Shown: positions 24,005 to 36,881 of the stretch, one piece after another
Position numbering within the stretch: the stretch's first letter is position 1
Layout: each line of letters starts with the position of its first letter
Origin: Rhabditoides inermis
Taxonomy: Eukaryota; Nematoda; Chromadorea; Rhabditida; Rhabditidae
Direction of reading: 5' to 3'
DNA: 64,000 nt
Assembly: GCA_963966185.1 (NCBI GenBank)
Contig: CAWZYM010000327.1
Coordinates: 124,001 to 188,000, forward strand
Notes under the pieces: model-generated
Told to the model about the DNA's origin: nothing
Database searches by the model: none
The model's input: only the letters and a program-made list of their open reading frames with translations
Made by a program: the position numbers and the translations under genes

Positions 24005-27000
24005 AAATCTCTTGCGGGATTCGAACCCGGGTCGCTAACTCGAGACATCTACAATGCTATCCACTCGACCAGCATGTCACATTGGTCCAATGACCATTGC
24101 GCGAAGATCCTCTTTCTCACTCGTTGTCTCCGCCTTTGCCATTAAAGACTAATTGAGTGTGAATGTACAATTCTTTTTCAAACAGCGTAGGTCACGTACG
24201 GAGCATCATATACACTTCAAACGTTCAGAATACTTTTATGACACCTTGTTTGTTCCTGATTCACCTCAAACGGCAGATATGAGTGACTTGAGACTCTGTA
24301 AAACTGAGCTGAAGATCGAAAAATAGGTGGGCGAATTGGTAGAAGAAAGAGAGGCGGAAGATAGACAGAGGTTGTGGCTACGAGAGTGAGAGAAAGGCAG
24401 TGTGCTTTCGACTGTCGAGAATGTAGTTGAATACATGAATACTGCTTCAACCAATCGGTACTCAAAACAGATCGTCATGAATGTGAGTTTTGCAAAAAAA
24501 AAATCTCTTGCGGGAATCGAACCCGGGTCGCTATGTATCTCAAGACATCTAAAGAGCTATTCACTTGACCAGCATGTCACATTGGGCCAATGAACATTGC
24601 GCAAAGATCCTCTCGCTCACTCGTTGTCTTCGCCTTTGCCATTGAAGACTAATTGAGTGTGAAAGTTCTCTTTCAAACAGCGTATGTCACGTACGGAGCA
24701 TCATATACACTTCAAACGTTCAGAATACTTTTATGACACCTTGTTCGTTCCTGATTCACCTCAAACGGCAGATATGAGTAATTGGAAATTCTGTAAAACT
24801 GAGCTGAAGATCGAAAAATAGGTGGGCGAATTGGTAGAAGAAAGAGAGGCGGAAGACAGACAGAGATTGTGGCTACGAGAGTGAGAGAAAGGCAGTGTGC
24901 TTTCGACTGTCGACAATGTTGTTGAACACATGAATACTGCTTCAACCAATCGATAATCAATACGAATCGTCATGAATGTGAGTTTTGCAAAAAAATTCTT
25001 GCAGGATCCGAACCCGGGTCGCTACCTCGAGACATCTACAATGCTATCCACTCGACCAGCATGTCACGTTGGTCCAATGACCATCGCGCGAAGGCTTTCT
25101 CGCTCACTCGTTGTCTTCGCCTTTGCCATTGAAGACTAATCGAGTGTGAAGTGAATGTACAGTTCTTTTTCAAACAGCGATATGTCACGTACGGAGCATC
25201 ATATACACTTCAAACGTTCAGAATACTTTTATGACACCTTGTTCGTTTCTGATTCACCTCAAACGGCAGATATGAGTAATTGGAAATTCTGTAATACTGA
25301 GCTGAAGATCGAAAAATAGGTGAGCGATTTGGTAGATGGAAGAGAGGCGGAAGACAGACAGCGGTTGGTGGCTACGAGAGTGAGAGAAAGGCAGTGTGCT
25401 TTCGACCGTCGACAATGTTGTTGAACACATGAATACTGCTTCAACCATTCGATAATCAATACAGATCGTCTTGAATGTGATTTTGCAAAAAAAAAATCTC
25501 TTGCGGGATTCGAACCCGGGTCGCTAACTCGAGACATCTACAATGCTATCCACTCGACCAGCATGTCACATTGGTCCAATGACCATTGCGCGAAGATCCT
25601 CTTGCTCACTCGTTGTCTTCGCTTTTGCCATTAAAGGAGAGGAGCACGGAGTGATGAAATGAAATGACCAGCTGTTGTCACACGTGAGAAATGATGATAC
25701 AGTTTGTCAGTAGTCCGTGGCGGGACCAATTTTGAAAACAAATTCTCATTGGAAACTCGTGCCAAGTTTGTACATCACCACGAAAAACTGACGCTGTGCC
25801 TGATTTTCAAGATGCTATTTCATTTTATATCAAATTTATATTAATTGTTAGAATTTTAATTTCGGTTTCAATCTGATCGCCATATCGATATTGATTATGT
25901 CGACTTTATGTTATTATTCCGTGCACCTCTCCTTCGAAGACTAATTGAGTGTGAATGTACAGTTCTTTTTCAAACAGCGTATGTCACGTACGGAGCATCA
26001 TATACCTTTCAAACCTTCAGAATACTTTTATGACACCTTGTTCGTTCCTGATTCACTTCAAACGGCAGATATGAGTAATTGGAAAATCTGTAATACTGAG
26101 CTGAAGATCGAAAAATAGGTGGGCGATTTGGTAAAAGAGAGAGAGGCGGAAGACAGACAGAGGTTGAGGCTACGAGAGTGAGAGAAAGGCAGTGTGCTTT
26201 CGACTGTCGACAATGTTGTTGAATACATGAATACTGCTTCAACCAATCGGTACTCAAAACAGATCGTCATGAATGTGAGTTTTGCAAAAAAAATGTCTTG
26301 CGGGATTCGAACCCGGGTCGCTAAATCGAGACATCTACAATGTTATCCACTCGACCAGCATGTCACGTTGGTCCAATGACCATTGCGCGAAGATCCTCTT
26401 GCTCACTCGTTGTCTTCGCCTTTGCCATTAAAGACTAACTGAGTGTGAATGTACAGTTCTTTTTCAAACAGCGTATGTCACGTACGGAGCATCATATACA
26501 CTTCAAACGTTCAGAATACTTTTATGACACCTTGTTCGTTCCTGATTCACCTCAAACGGCAGATATGAGTAATTGGAAATTCTGTAATACTGAGCTGAAG
26601 ATCGAAAAATAGGTGGGCGATTCGGTGAAAGAGAGAGAGGCGGAAGACAGACAGAGGTTGTGGCTACGAGAGTGAGAGAAAGGCAGTGTGCTTTCGACTG
26701 TCGACAATGTTGTTGAATACATGAATACTGCCTAAACCAGTCGATACTCGAAACATATCTTCATGAATGCAAGTTTTGCAAAAAATAAAATCTCTAGCGG
26801 GATTCGAACCCGGGTCGCTATCTCAAGACATCTTAAATGCTATCCACTCGACCAGCATGTCACATTGGGCCAATGAACATTGCGCAAAGATCCTCTCGCT
26901 CACTCGTTGTCTTCGCCTTTGCCATTGAAGACTAATTGAGTGTGAATGTACAATTCTTTTTCAAACAGCGGTATGTCACGTACGGAGCATCATATAAACT

Positions 27001-27780
27001 TCAAACGTTCAGAATACTTTTATGACACCTTGTTCGTTCCTGATTCACCTCAAACGGCAGATATGAGTAGTTGGAAAATCTGTACTACTGAGCTGAAGAT
27101 CGAAAAATAAGTGGGCGATTTGGTAAAAGAGAGAGAGGCGGAAGACAGACAGAGGTTGAGGGTACGAGAGTGAGAGAAAGGCAGTGTGCTTTCGACTGTC
27201 GACAATGTTGTTGAACACATGAATACTGCTTCAACCATTCGAAAATCAATACAGATCGTCTTGAATAAGATTTTGCAAAAAAAAAATCTCTTGCGGGATT
27301 CGAACCCGGGTCGCTAACTCGAGACATCTACAATGCTATCCACTCGACCAGCATGTCACATTGGTCCAATGACCATTGCGCGAAGATCCTCTTGCTCACT
27401 CGTTGTCTTCGCCTTTGTCATTAAAGACTAATTGAGTGTGAATGTACAATTCTTTTTCAAACAGCGGTATGTCACGTACGGAGCATCATATACCTTTCAA
27501 ACTTTCAGAATACTTTTATGACACCTGTTCGTTCCTGATTCACCTCAAACGGCAGATATGAGTAATTGGAAGTTCTGTAATACTGAGCTGAAGATCGAAA
27601 AATAGGTGAGCGATTTGGTAGATGGAAGAGAGGCGGAAGACAGACAGAGGTTGTGGCTACGAGAGTGAGAGAAAGGCAGTGTGCTTTCGACTGTCGACAA
27701 TGTTGTTGAACACATGAATACTGCTTCAACCATTCGAAAATCAATACAGATCGTCTTGAATGTGATTTTGCAAAAAAAAA
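24005..27780. repeat. 3,775-bp tandem duplication, copy 2
   Basis: Second copy of the preceding unit, including MITE copy 10. The last monomer differs: here it is a pure family B form (CATTCGAAAATCAATACAG), whereas copy 1 has an A/B chimera at about 23.97 kb. Confidence 0.8.
25635..25933. mobile_element. MITE copy 10 (copy 4-6 type)
   Basis: Exactly 3,775 bp after copy 9 and the same subtype, so it is the duplicate of copy 9. Confidence 0.85.
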
Positions 27781-27919
27781 ATCTCTTGCGGGATTCGAAC
27801 CCGGGTCGCTAACTCGAGACATCTACAATGCTATCCACTCGACCAGCATGTCACATTGGTCCAATGACCATTGCGCGAAGATCCTCTTGCTCACTCGTTG
27901 TCTTCGCTTTTGCCATTAA

Positions 27920-28218
27920 AGGAGAGGAGCACGGAGTGATGAAATGAAATGACCAGCTGTTGTCACACGTGAGAAATGATGATACAGTTTGTCAGTAGTC
28001 CGTGGCGGGACCAATTTTGAAAACAAATTCCCATTGGAAACTCGTGCCAAGTTTGTACATCACCACGAAAAACTGACGCGGTGCCTGATTTTCAGGATGC
28101 TATTTCATTTTATATCAAATTTATATTAATTGTTAGAATTTTAAATTCGGTTTCAATCTGATCGCCATATCGATATTGATTATGTCGACTTTATGTTATT
28201 ATTCCGTGCACCTCTCCT
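27920..28218. mobile_element. MITE copy 11 (subtype shared with copy 7)
   Basis: Shares CGCGGTGCC, TTCAGGATGC and TTTAAATTCGG with copy 7; TTGA right flank. Confidence 0.85.
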
Positions 28219-28718
28219 TTGAAGACTAATTGAGTGTGAATGTACAGTTCTTTTTCAAACAGCGTATGTCACGTACGGAGCATCATATACCTTTCAAACC
28301 TTCAGAATACTTTTATGACACCTTGTTCGTTCCTGATTCACCTCAAACGGCAGATATGAGTAATTGGAAAATCTGTAATACTGAGCTGAAGATCGAAAAA
28401 TAGGTGGGCGATTCGGTAAAAGAGAGAGAGGCGGAAGACAGACAGAGGTTGAGGCTACGAGAGTGAGAGAAAGGCAGTGTGCTTTCAACTGTCGACAATC
28501 TTGTTGAATACATGAATACTGCTTCAACCAATCGGTACTCAAAACAGATCGTCATGAATGTGAGTTTTGCAAAAAAAAAATGTCTTGCGGGATTCGAACC
28601 CGGGTCGCTAAATCGAGACATCTACAATGCTATCCACTCGACCAGCATGTCACGTTGGTCCAATGACCATTGCGCGAAGATCCTCTTGCTCACTCGTTGT
28701 CTTCGCCTTTGCCATTAA

Positions 28719-29212
28719 AGACTAACTGAGTGTGAATGTACAGTTCTTTTTCAAACAGCGTATGTCACGTACGGAGCATCATATACACTTCAAACGTTCA
28801 GAATACTTTTATGACACCTTGTTCGTTTCTGATTCACCTCAAACGGCAGATATGAGTAATTGGAAAATCTGTAATACTGAGCTGAAGATCGAAAAATAGG
28901 TGGGCGATTTGGTAAAAGAGAGAGAGGCGGAAGACAGACAGAGGTTGAGGCTACGAGAGTGAGAGAAAAGCAGTGTGCTTTCGACTGTCGACAATCTTGT
29001 TGAAAACATGAATACTGCTTCAACCAATCGGTACTCAAAACAGATCGTCATGAATGTGAGTTTTGCAAAAAAAATCTCTTGCGGGATTCGAACCCGGGTC
29101 GCTAACTCGAGACATCTACAATGCTATCCACTCGACCAGCATGTCACATTGGTCCAATGACCATTGCGCGAAGATCCTCTTGCTCACTCGTTGTCTTCGC
29201 CTTTGCCATTAA
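28719..29212. repeat. Reference monomer, family A
   Basis: A 494-bp unit measured from just after one TTAA site to the next TTAA. Family A is recognised before the poly-A by CAATCGGTACTCAAAACAGA and GTCATGAATGTGAGTTTTGC. In this copy the boxes are standard and the block ends CTAACTCGAGAC. Several A subtypes exist: one has TTTTTCTAAAA before the block (slots S1 and S4 of the right HOR), and one has GTGACTTGAGACTCTG in the spacer (7.1, 8.6, 11.4, 14.2, 20.5 and 24.3 kb). Confidence 0.75.
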
Positions 29213-30704
29213 AGACTAATTGAGTGTGAATGTACAATTCCTTTTCAAACAGCATATGTCACGTACGGAGCATCATATACACTTCAAACGTTCAGAATAC
29301 TTTTATGACACCTTGTTCGTTCCTGATTCACCTCAAACGGCAGATATGAGTAATTGGAAAATCTGTACTACTGAGCTGAAGATCGAAAAATAAATGGGCG
29401 ATTTGGTAAAAGAGAGAGAGGCGGAAGACAGACAGAGGTTAAGGCTACGAGAGTGAGAGAAAGGCAGTGTGCTTTCGACTGTCGACAATCTTGTTGAATA
29501 CATGAATACTGCTTCAACCAATCGGTACTCAAAACAGATCGTCATGAATGTGAGTATTGCAAAAAACAATCTCTTGCGGGATTCGAACCCGGGTCGCTAA
29601 CTCGAGACATCTACAATGCTATCCACTCGACCAGCATGTCACATTGGTCCAATGACCATTGCGCGAAGATCCTCTTGCTCACTCGTTGTCTTCGCCTTTG
29701 CCATTAAAGACTAATTGAGTGTGAATGTACAATTCTTTTTCAAACAGCGTATGTCACGTACGGAGCATCATATAGACTTCAAACGTTCAGAATACTTTTA
29801 TGACACCTTGTTCGTTCCTGATTCACCTCAAACGGCAGATATGAGTGATTTGAAATTCTGTAAAACTGAGCTGAAGATCGAAAAATAGGTGGGCGAATTG
29901 GTAAAAGTAAGAGAGGCGGAAGACAGACAGAGGTTGTGGCTACGAGAGTGAGAGAAAGGCAGTGTGCTTTCGACTGTCGACAATGTTGTTGAATACATGA
30001 ATTTTGCTTCAACCAATCGGTACTCAAAACAGATCGTCATGAATGTGAGTTTTGCAAAAAAAAAATCTCTTGCGGGATTCGAACCCGGGTCGCTAAATCG
30101 AGACATCTACAATGCTATCCACTCGACCAGCATGTCACGTTGGTCCAATGACCATTGCGCGAAGATCCTCTTGCTCACTCGTTGTCTTCGCCTTTGCCAT
30201 TAAAGACTAATTAAGTGTGAATGTACACTTCTTTTTCAAACAGCGTATGTCACGTACGGAGAATCATATACACTTCAAACGTACAGAATACTTTTATGAC
30301 ACCTTGTTCGTTCCTGATTCACCTCAAACGGCAGATATGAGTAATTGGAAATTCTGTAATACTGAGCTGAAGATCGAAAAATAGGTGAGCGATTTGGTAG
30401 ATGGAAGAGAGGCGGAAGACAGACAGAGGTTGTGGCTACGAGAGTGAGATAAAGGCAGTGTGCTTTCGACTGTCGACAATGTTGTTGAACACATGAATAC
30501 TGCTTCAACCATTCGATAATCAATACAGATAACAGATCGTCTTGAATGTGATTTTGCAAAAAAAAATCTCTTGCGGGATTCGAACCCGGGTCGCTAACTA
30601 GAGACATCTACAATGCTATCCACTCGACCAGCATGTCACATTGGTCCAATGACCATTGCGCGAAGATCCTCTTGCTCACTCGTTGTCTTCGCTTTTGCCA
30701 TTAA

Positions 30705-31003
30705 AGGAGAGGAGCACGGAGTGATGAAATGAAATGACCAGCTGTTGTCACACGTGAGAAATGATGATACAGTTTGTCAGTAGTCCGTGGCGGGACCAAT
30801 TTTGAAAACAAATTCCCATTGGAAACTCGTGCCAAGTTTGTACATCACCACGAAAAACTGACGCGGTGCCTGATTTTCAAGATGCTATTTCATTTTATAT
30901 CAAATTTATATTAATTGTTAGAATTTTAATTTCGGTTTCAATCTGATCGCCATATCGAAATTGATTATGTCGACTTTATGTTATTATTCCGTGCACCTCT
31001 CCT
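30705..31003. mobile_element. MITE copy 12 (transitional subtype)
   Basis: Keeps CGCGGTGCC but has TTCAAGATGC and TTAATTTCGG; private change ATATCGAAATTG; TTGA right flank. Confidence 0.85.
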
Positions 31004-32002
31004 TTGAAGACTAATTGAGTGTGAATGTACAGTTCTTTTTCAAACAGCGTATGTCACGTACGGAGCATCATATACCTTTCAAACCTTCAGAATACTTTTA
31101 TGACACCTTGTTCGTTCCTGATTAACCTCAAACGGCATATATGAGTAATTGGAAAATCTGTAATACTGAGCTGAAGATCGAAAAATAGGTGGGCGATTTG
31201 GTAAAAGAGAGAGAGGCGGAAGACAGACAGAGGTTGAGGCTACGAGAGTGAGAGAAAGGCAGTGTGCTTTCAACTGTCGACAATCTTGTTGAATACATGA
31301 ATACTGCTTCAACCAATCGGTACTCAAAACAGATCGTCATGAATGTGAGTTTTTCTAAAAAAAAATCTCTTGCGGGATTCGAACCCGGGTCGCTAACTCG
31401 AGACATCTACAATGCTATCCACTCGACCAGCATGTCACATTGGGCCAATGAACATTGCGCAAAGATCCTCTTGCTCACTCGTTGTCTTCGCCTTTGCCAT
31501 TGAAGACTAATCGAGTGTGAAGTGAATGTACAGTTCTTTTTCAAACAGCGTATGTCACGTACGGAGCATCATATACACTTCAAACGTTCAGAATACTTTT
31601 ATGACACCTTGTTCGTTCCTGATTCACCTCAAACGGCAGATATGAGTAATTGGAAATTCTGTAATACTGAGCTGAAGATCGAAAAATAGGTGAGCGATTT
31701 GGTAGATGGAAGAGAGGCGGAAGACAGACAGAGGTTGTGGCTACGAGAGTGAGATAAAGGCAGTGTGCTTTCGACTGTCGACAATGTTGTTGAACACATG
31801 AATACTGCTTCAACCATTCAATAATCAATAAAGATCGTCTTGAATGTGATTTTGCAAAAAAAAATCTCTTGCGGGATTCGAACCCGGGTCGCTAACTAGA
31901 GACATCTACAATGCTATCCACTCGACCAGCATGTCACATTGGTCCAATGACCATTGCGCGAAGATCCTCTTGCTCACTCGTTGTCTTCGCTTTTGCCATT
32001 AA

Positions 32003-32301
32003 AGGAGAGGAGCACGGAGTGATGAAATGAAATGACCAGCTGTTGTCACACGTGAGAAATGATGATACAGTTTGTCAGTAGTCCGTGGCGGGACCAATTT
32101 TGAAAACAAATTCCCATTGGAAACTCGTGCCAAGTTTGTACATCACCACGAAAAACTGACGCGGTGCCTGATTTTCAAGATGCTATTTCATTTTATATCA
32201 AATTTATATTAATTGTTAGAATTTTAATTTCGGTTTCAATCTGATCGCCATATCGATATTGATTATGTCGACTTTATGTTATTATTCCGTGCACCTCTCC
32301 T
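32003..32301. mobile_element. MITE copy 13 (transitional subtype)
   Basis: Like copy 12 without its private change. Last copy with CAATCTGATC; all later copies have CAATTTGATC. Confidence 0.85.
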
Positions 32302-34638
32302 TTGAAGACTAATTGAGTGTGAATGTACAGTTCTTTTTCAAACAGCGTATGTCACGTACGGAGCATCATATACCTTTCAAACCTTCAGAATACTTTTATG
32401 ACACCTTGTTCGTTCCTGATTAACCTCAAACGGCATATATGAGTAATTGGAAAATCTGTAATACGGAGCTGAAGATCGAAAAGTAGGTGGGCGATTTGGT
32501 AAAAGAGAGAGAGGCGGAAGACAGACAGAGGTTGAGGCTACGAGAGTGAGAGAAAGGCAGTGTGCTTTCAACTGTCGACAATCTTGTTGAATACATGAAT
32601 ACTGCTTCAACCAATCGGTACTCAAAACAGATCGTCATGAATGTGAGTTTTTCTAAAAAAAAATCTCTTGCGGGATTCGAACCCGGGTCGCTAACTCGAG
32701 ACATCTACAATGCTATCCACTCGACCAGCATGTCACATTGGTCCAATGACCATTGCGCGAAGATCCTCTTGCTCACTCGTTGTCTTCGCCTTTGCCATTA
32801 AAGACTAATTGAGTGTGTATGTACAATTCTTTTTCAAACAGCGTATGTCACGTACAGAGCATCATATACACTTCAAACGTTCAGAATACTTTTATGACAC
32901 CTTGTTCGTTCCTGATTCACCTCAAACGGCAGATATGAGTAATTGGAAATTCTGTAAAACTGAGCTGAAGATCGAAAAATAGGTGGGCGAATTGGTAGTA
33001 GAAAGAGAGGCGGAAGACAGACAGAGATTGTGGCTACGAGAGTGAGAGAAAGGCAGTGTGCTTTCGACTGTCGACAATGTTGTTGAATACATGAATACTG
33101 CCTAAACCAGTCGATACTCGAAACATATCTTCATGAATGCAAGTTTTGCAAAAAATAAAATCTCTTGCGGGATTCGAACCCGGGTCGCTATCTCAAGACA
33201 TCTTAAATGCTATCCACTCGACCAGCATGTCACATTGGGCCAATGAACATTGCGCAAAGATCCTCTTGCTCACTCGTTGTCTTCGCCTTTGCCATTGAAG
33301 ACTAATCGAGTGTGAAGTGAATGTACAGTTCTTTTTCAAACAGCGTATGTCACGTACGGAGCATCATATACACTTCAAACGTTCAGAATACTTTTATGAC
33401 ACCTTGTTCGTTCCTGATTCACCTCAAACGGCAGATATGAGTAATTGGAAATTCTGTAATACTGAGCTGAAGATCGAAAAATAGGTGAGCGATTTGGTAG
33501 ATGGAAGAGAGGCGGAAGACAGACAGAGGTTGTGGCTACGAGAGTGAGAGAAAGGCAGTGTGCTTTCGACTGTCGACAATGTTGTTGAACACATGAATAC
33601 TGCTTCAACCATTCGATAATCAATACAGATCGTCTTGAATGTGATTTTGCAAAAAAAAAATCTCTTGCGGGATTCGAACCCGGGTCGCTAACTCGAGACA
33701 TCTACAATGCTATCCACTCGACCAGCATGTCACATTGGTCCAATGACCATTGCGCGAAGATCCTCTTGCTCATTCGTTGTCTTCGCCTTTGCCATTGAAG
33801 ACTAATTGAGTGTGAAAGTTCTCTTTCAAACAGCATATGTCACGTACGGAGCATCATATAAACTTCAAACGTTCAGAATACTTTTATGACACCTTGTTCG
33901 TTCCTGATTCACCTCAAACGGCAGACATGAGTAATTGGGAATTCTGTAATACTGATTTGAAGATCGAAAAATAGGTGAGCGATTTGGTAGAAGAAAGAGA
34001 GGCGGAAGACAGACAGATGTTGTGGCTACGAGAGTGAGAGAAAGGCAGTGTGCTTTCGACTGTCGACAATGTTGTGGAACACATGAATACTGCTTCAACC
34101 AATCGATAATCAATACGAATCGTCATAAATGTGAGTTTTGCGAAAAAATTCTTGCAGGATCCGAACCCGGGTCGCTACCTCGAGACATCTACAATGCTAT
34201 CCACTCGACCAGCATGTCACGTTGGTCCAATGACCATCGCGCGAAGGCCCTCTCGCTCACTCGTTGTCTTCGCCTTTGCCATTGAAGACTAATCGAGTGT
34301 GAAGTGAATGTACAGTTCTTTTTCAAACAGCGTATGTCACGTACGGAGCATCATATACACTTCAAACGTTCAGTATACTTTTATGACACCTTGTTCGTTT
34401 CTGATTCACCTCAAACGGCAGATATGAGTAATTGGAAAATCTGTAATACTGAGCTGAAGATCGAAAAATAGGTGGGCGATTTGGTAAAAGAGAGAGAGGC
34501 GGAAGACAGACAGAGGTTGAGGCTACGAGAGTGAGAGAAAGGCAGTGTGCTTTCGACTGTCGACAATCTTGTTGAAAACATGAATACTGCTTCAACCAAT
34601 CGGTACTCAAAACAGATCGTCATGAATGTGAGTTTTGC

Positions 34639-34719
34639 AAAAAAAAAATCTCTTGCGGAATTCGAACCCGGGTCGCTAACTCGAGACATCTACAATGCTA
34701 TCCACTCGACCAGCATGTC
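34639..34719 (-). pseudogene. tRNA-like block with C61-to-T B-box change (slot S6 type)
   Basis: On the + strand the T arm reads GCGGAATTCGAACCC in place of GCGGGATTCGAACCC, so the minus-strand B box is GGTTCGAATTC with the invariant C61 changed to T. A G-U pair could still close the loop. The change creates an EcoRI site. It is found at cores 34663, 38245, 39239, 43318, 49201 and 61935, always in HOR slot S6. The S6 copy at 53280 has the standard sequence, either an ancestral state or a conversion. Confidence 0.6.
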
Positions 34720-35283
34720 ACGTTGGTTCAATGACCATTGCGCGAAGATCCTCTTGCTCACTCGTTGTCTTCGCCTTTGCCATTAAAGACTAGTTAAGTG
34801 TGAATGTACAGTTCTTTTTCAAACAGCGTATGTCACGTACGGAGAATCATATACACTTCAAACGTACAGAATACTTTTATGACACCTTGTTCGTTCCTGA
34901 TTCACCTCAAACGGCAGATATGAGTAATTGGAAATTCTGTAAAACTGAGCTGAAGATCGAAAAATAGGTGAGCGATTTGGTAGATGGAAGAGAGGCGGAA
35001 GACAGACAGAGGTTGTGGCTACGAGAGTGAGATAAAGGCAGTGTGCTTTCGACTGTCGACAATGTTGTTGAACACATGAATACTGCTTCAACCATTCGAT
35101 AATCAATAAAGATCGTCTTGAATGTGATTTTGCAAAAAAAAAAAATCTCTTGCGGGATTCGAACCCGGGTCGCTAACTAGAGACATCTACAATGCTATCC
35201 ACTCGACCAGCATGTCACATTGGTCCAATGACCATTGCGCGAAGATCCTCTTGCTCACTCGTTGTCTTCGCTTTTGCCATTAA

Positions 35284-35582
35284 AGGAGAGGAGCACGGAG
35301 TGATGAAATGAAATGACCAGCTGTTGTCACACGTGAGAAATGATGATACAGTTTGTCAGTAGTCCGTGGCGGGACCAATTTTGAAAACAAATTCCCATTG
35401 GAAACTCGTGCCAAGTTTGTACATCACCACGAAAAACTGACGCTGTGCCTGATTTTCAAGATGCTATTTCATTTTATATCAAATTTATATTAATTGTTAG
35501 AGTTTTTATTTCGGTTTCAATTTGATCGCCATATCGATATTGATTATGTCGACTTTATGTTATTATTCCGTGCACCTCTCCT
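35284..35582. mobile_element. MITE copy 14 (slot M1)
   Basis: First M1-type copy: TTAGAGTTTTTATTTCGG inside and TTGA right flank followed by AGACTAATCGAGTATG. Confidence 0.85.
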
Positions 35583-36582
35583 TTGAAGACTAATCGAGTA
35601 TGAATGTACAGTTCTTTTTCAAACAGCGGTATGTCACGTACGGAGCATCATATACCTTTCAAACGTTCAGAATACTTTTATGACACCTGTTCGTTCCTGA
35701 TTCACCTCAAACGGCAGATATGAGTAATTGGAAATTCTGTAATACTGAGCTGAAGATCGAAAAATAGGTGGGCGAATTGGTAGAAGAAAGAGAGGCGGAA
35801 GACAGACAGAGGTTGTGGCTACGAGAGTGAGAGAAAGGCAGTGTGCTTTCGACTGTCGACAATGTTGTTGAAAACATGAATACTGCTTTAACCAATCGGT
35901 ATTCAAAACAGATCGTCATGAATGTGAGTTTTTCTAAAAAAAATCTCTTGCGGGATTCGAACCCGGGTCGCTAACTCGAGACATCTACAATGCTATCCAC
36001 TCGACCAGCATGTCACATTGGTCCAATGACCATTGCGCGAAGATCCTCTTGCTCACTCGTTGTCTTCGCCTTTGCCATTGAAGACTAATCGAGTGTGAAG
36101 TGAATGTACAGTTCTTTTTCAAACAGCGTATGTCACGTACGGAGCATCATATACACTTCAAACGTTCAGAATACTTTTATGACACCTTGTTCGTTCCTGA
36201 TTCACCTCAAACGGCAGATATGAGTAATTGGAAATTCTGTAATACTGAGCTGAAGATCGAAAAATAGGTGAGCGATTTGGTAGATGGAAGAGAGGCGGAA
36301 GACAGACAGAGGTTGTGGCTACGAGAGTGAGAGAAAGGCAGTGTGCTTTCGACTGTCGACAATGTTGTTGAACACATGAATACTGCTTCTACCATTCGAT
36401 AAACAATACAGATCGTCTTGAATGTGATTTTGCAAAAAAAAAAATCTCTTGCGGGATTCGAACCCGGGTCGCTAACTCGAGACATCTACAATGCTATCCA
36501 CTCGACCAGCATGTCACATTGGTCCAATGACCATTGCGCGAAGATCCTCTTGCTCACTCGTTGTATTCGCTTTTGCCATTAA

Positions 36583-36881
36583 AGGAGAGGAGCACGGAGT
36601 GATGAAATGAAATCACCAGCTGTTGTCACACGTGAGAAATGATGATACAGTTTGTCAGTAGTCCGTGGCGGGACCAATTTTGAAAACAAATTCCCTCTGG
36701 AAACTCGTGCCAAGTTTGTACATCACCACGAAAAACTGACGCTGTGCCTGGTTTTCAAGATGCTATTTCATTTTATATCAAATTTATATTAATTGTTAGA
36801 ATTTTTATTTCGGTTTCAATTTGATCGCCATATCGATATTGATTATGTCGACTTTATGTTATTATTCCGTGCACCTCTCCT
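36583..36881. mobile_element. MITE copy 15 (slot M2)
   Basis: First M2-type copy: GAAATCACCAG, TTCCCTCTGG and TTAGAATTTTTATTTCGG; TTGA right flank. Private change GCCTGGTTTTC. Confidence 0.85.

Larger units (their letters stand above)
28219..35283. repeat. Transitional segment between left and right HOR regimes
   Basis: Family A units of several subtypes dominate at 28.2-30.1 kb. From 32302 the order is S4-like, D, S3, S5, S6, S7 (cores 32678, 33175, 33675, 34162, 34663, 35160), which resembles the right-hand HOR without slot S1 and without the M2 MITE. A private 8-bp gain (ACAGATAACAGAT) lies near 30525. Nothing gene-like is present. Confidence 0.7.
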
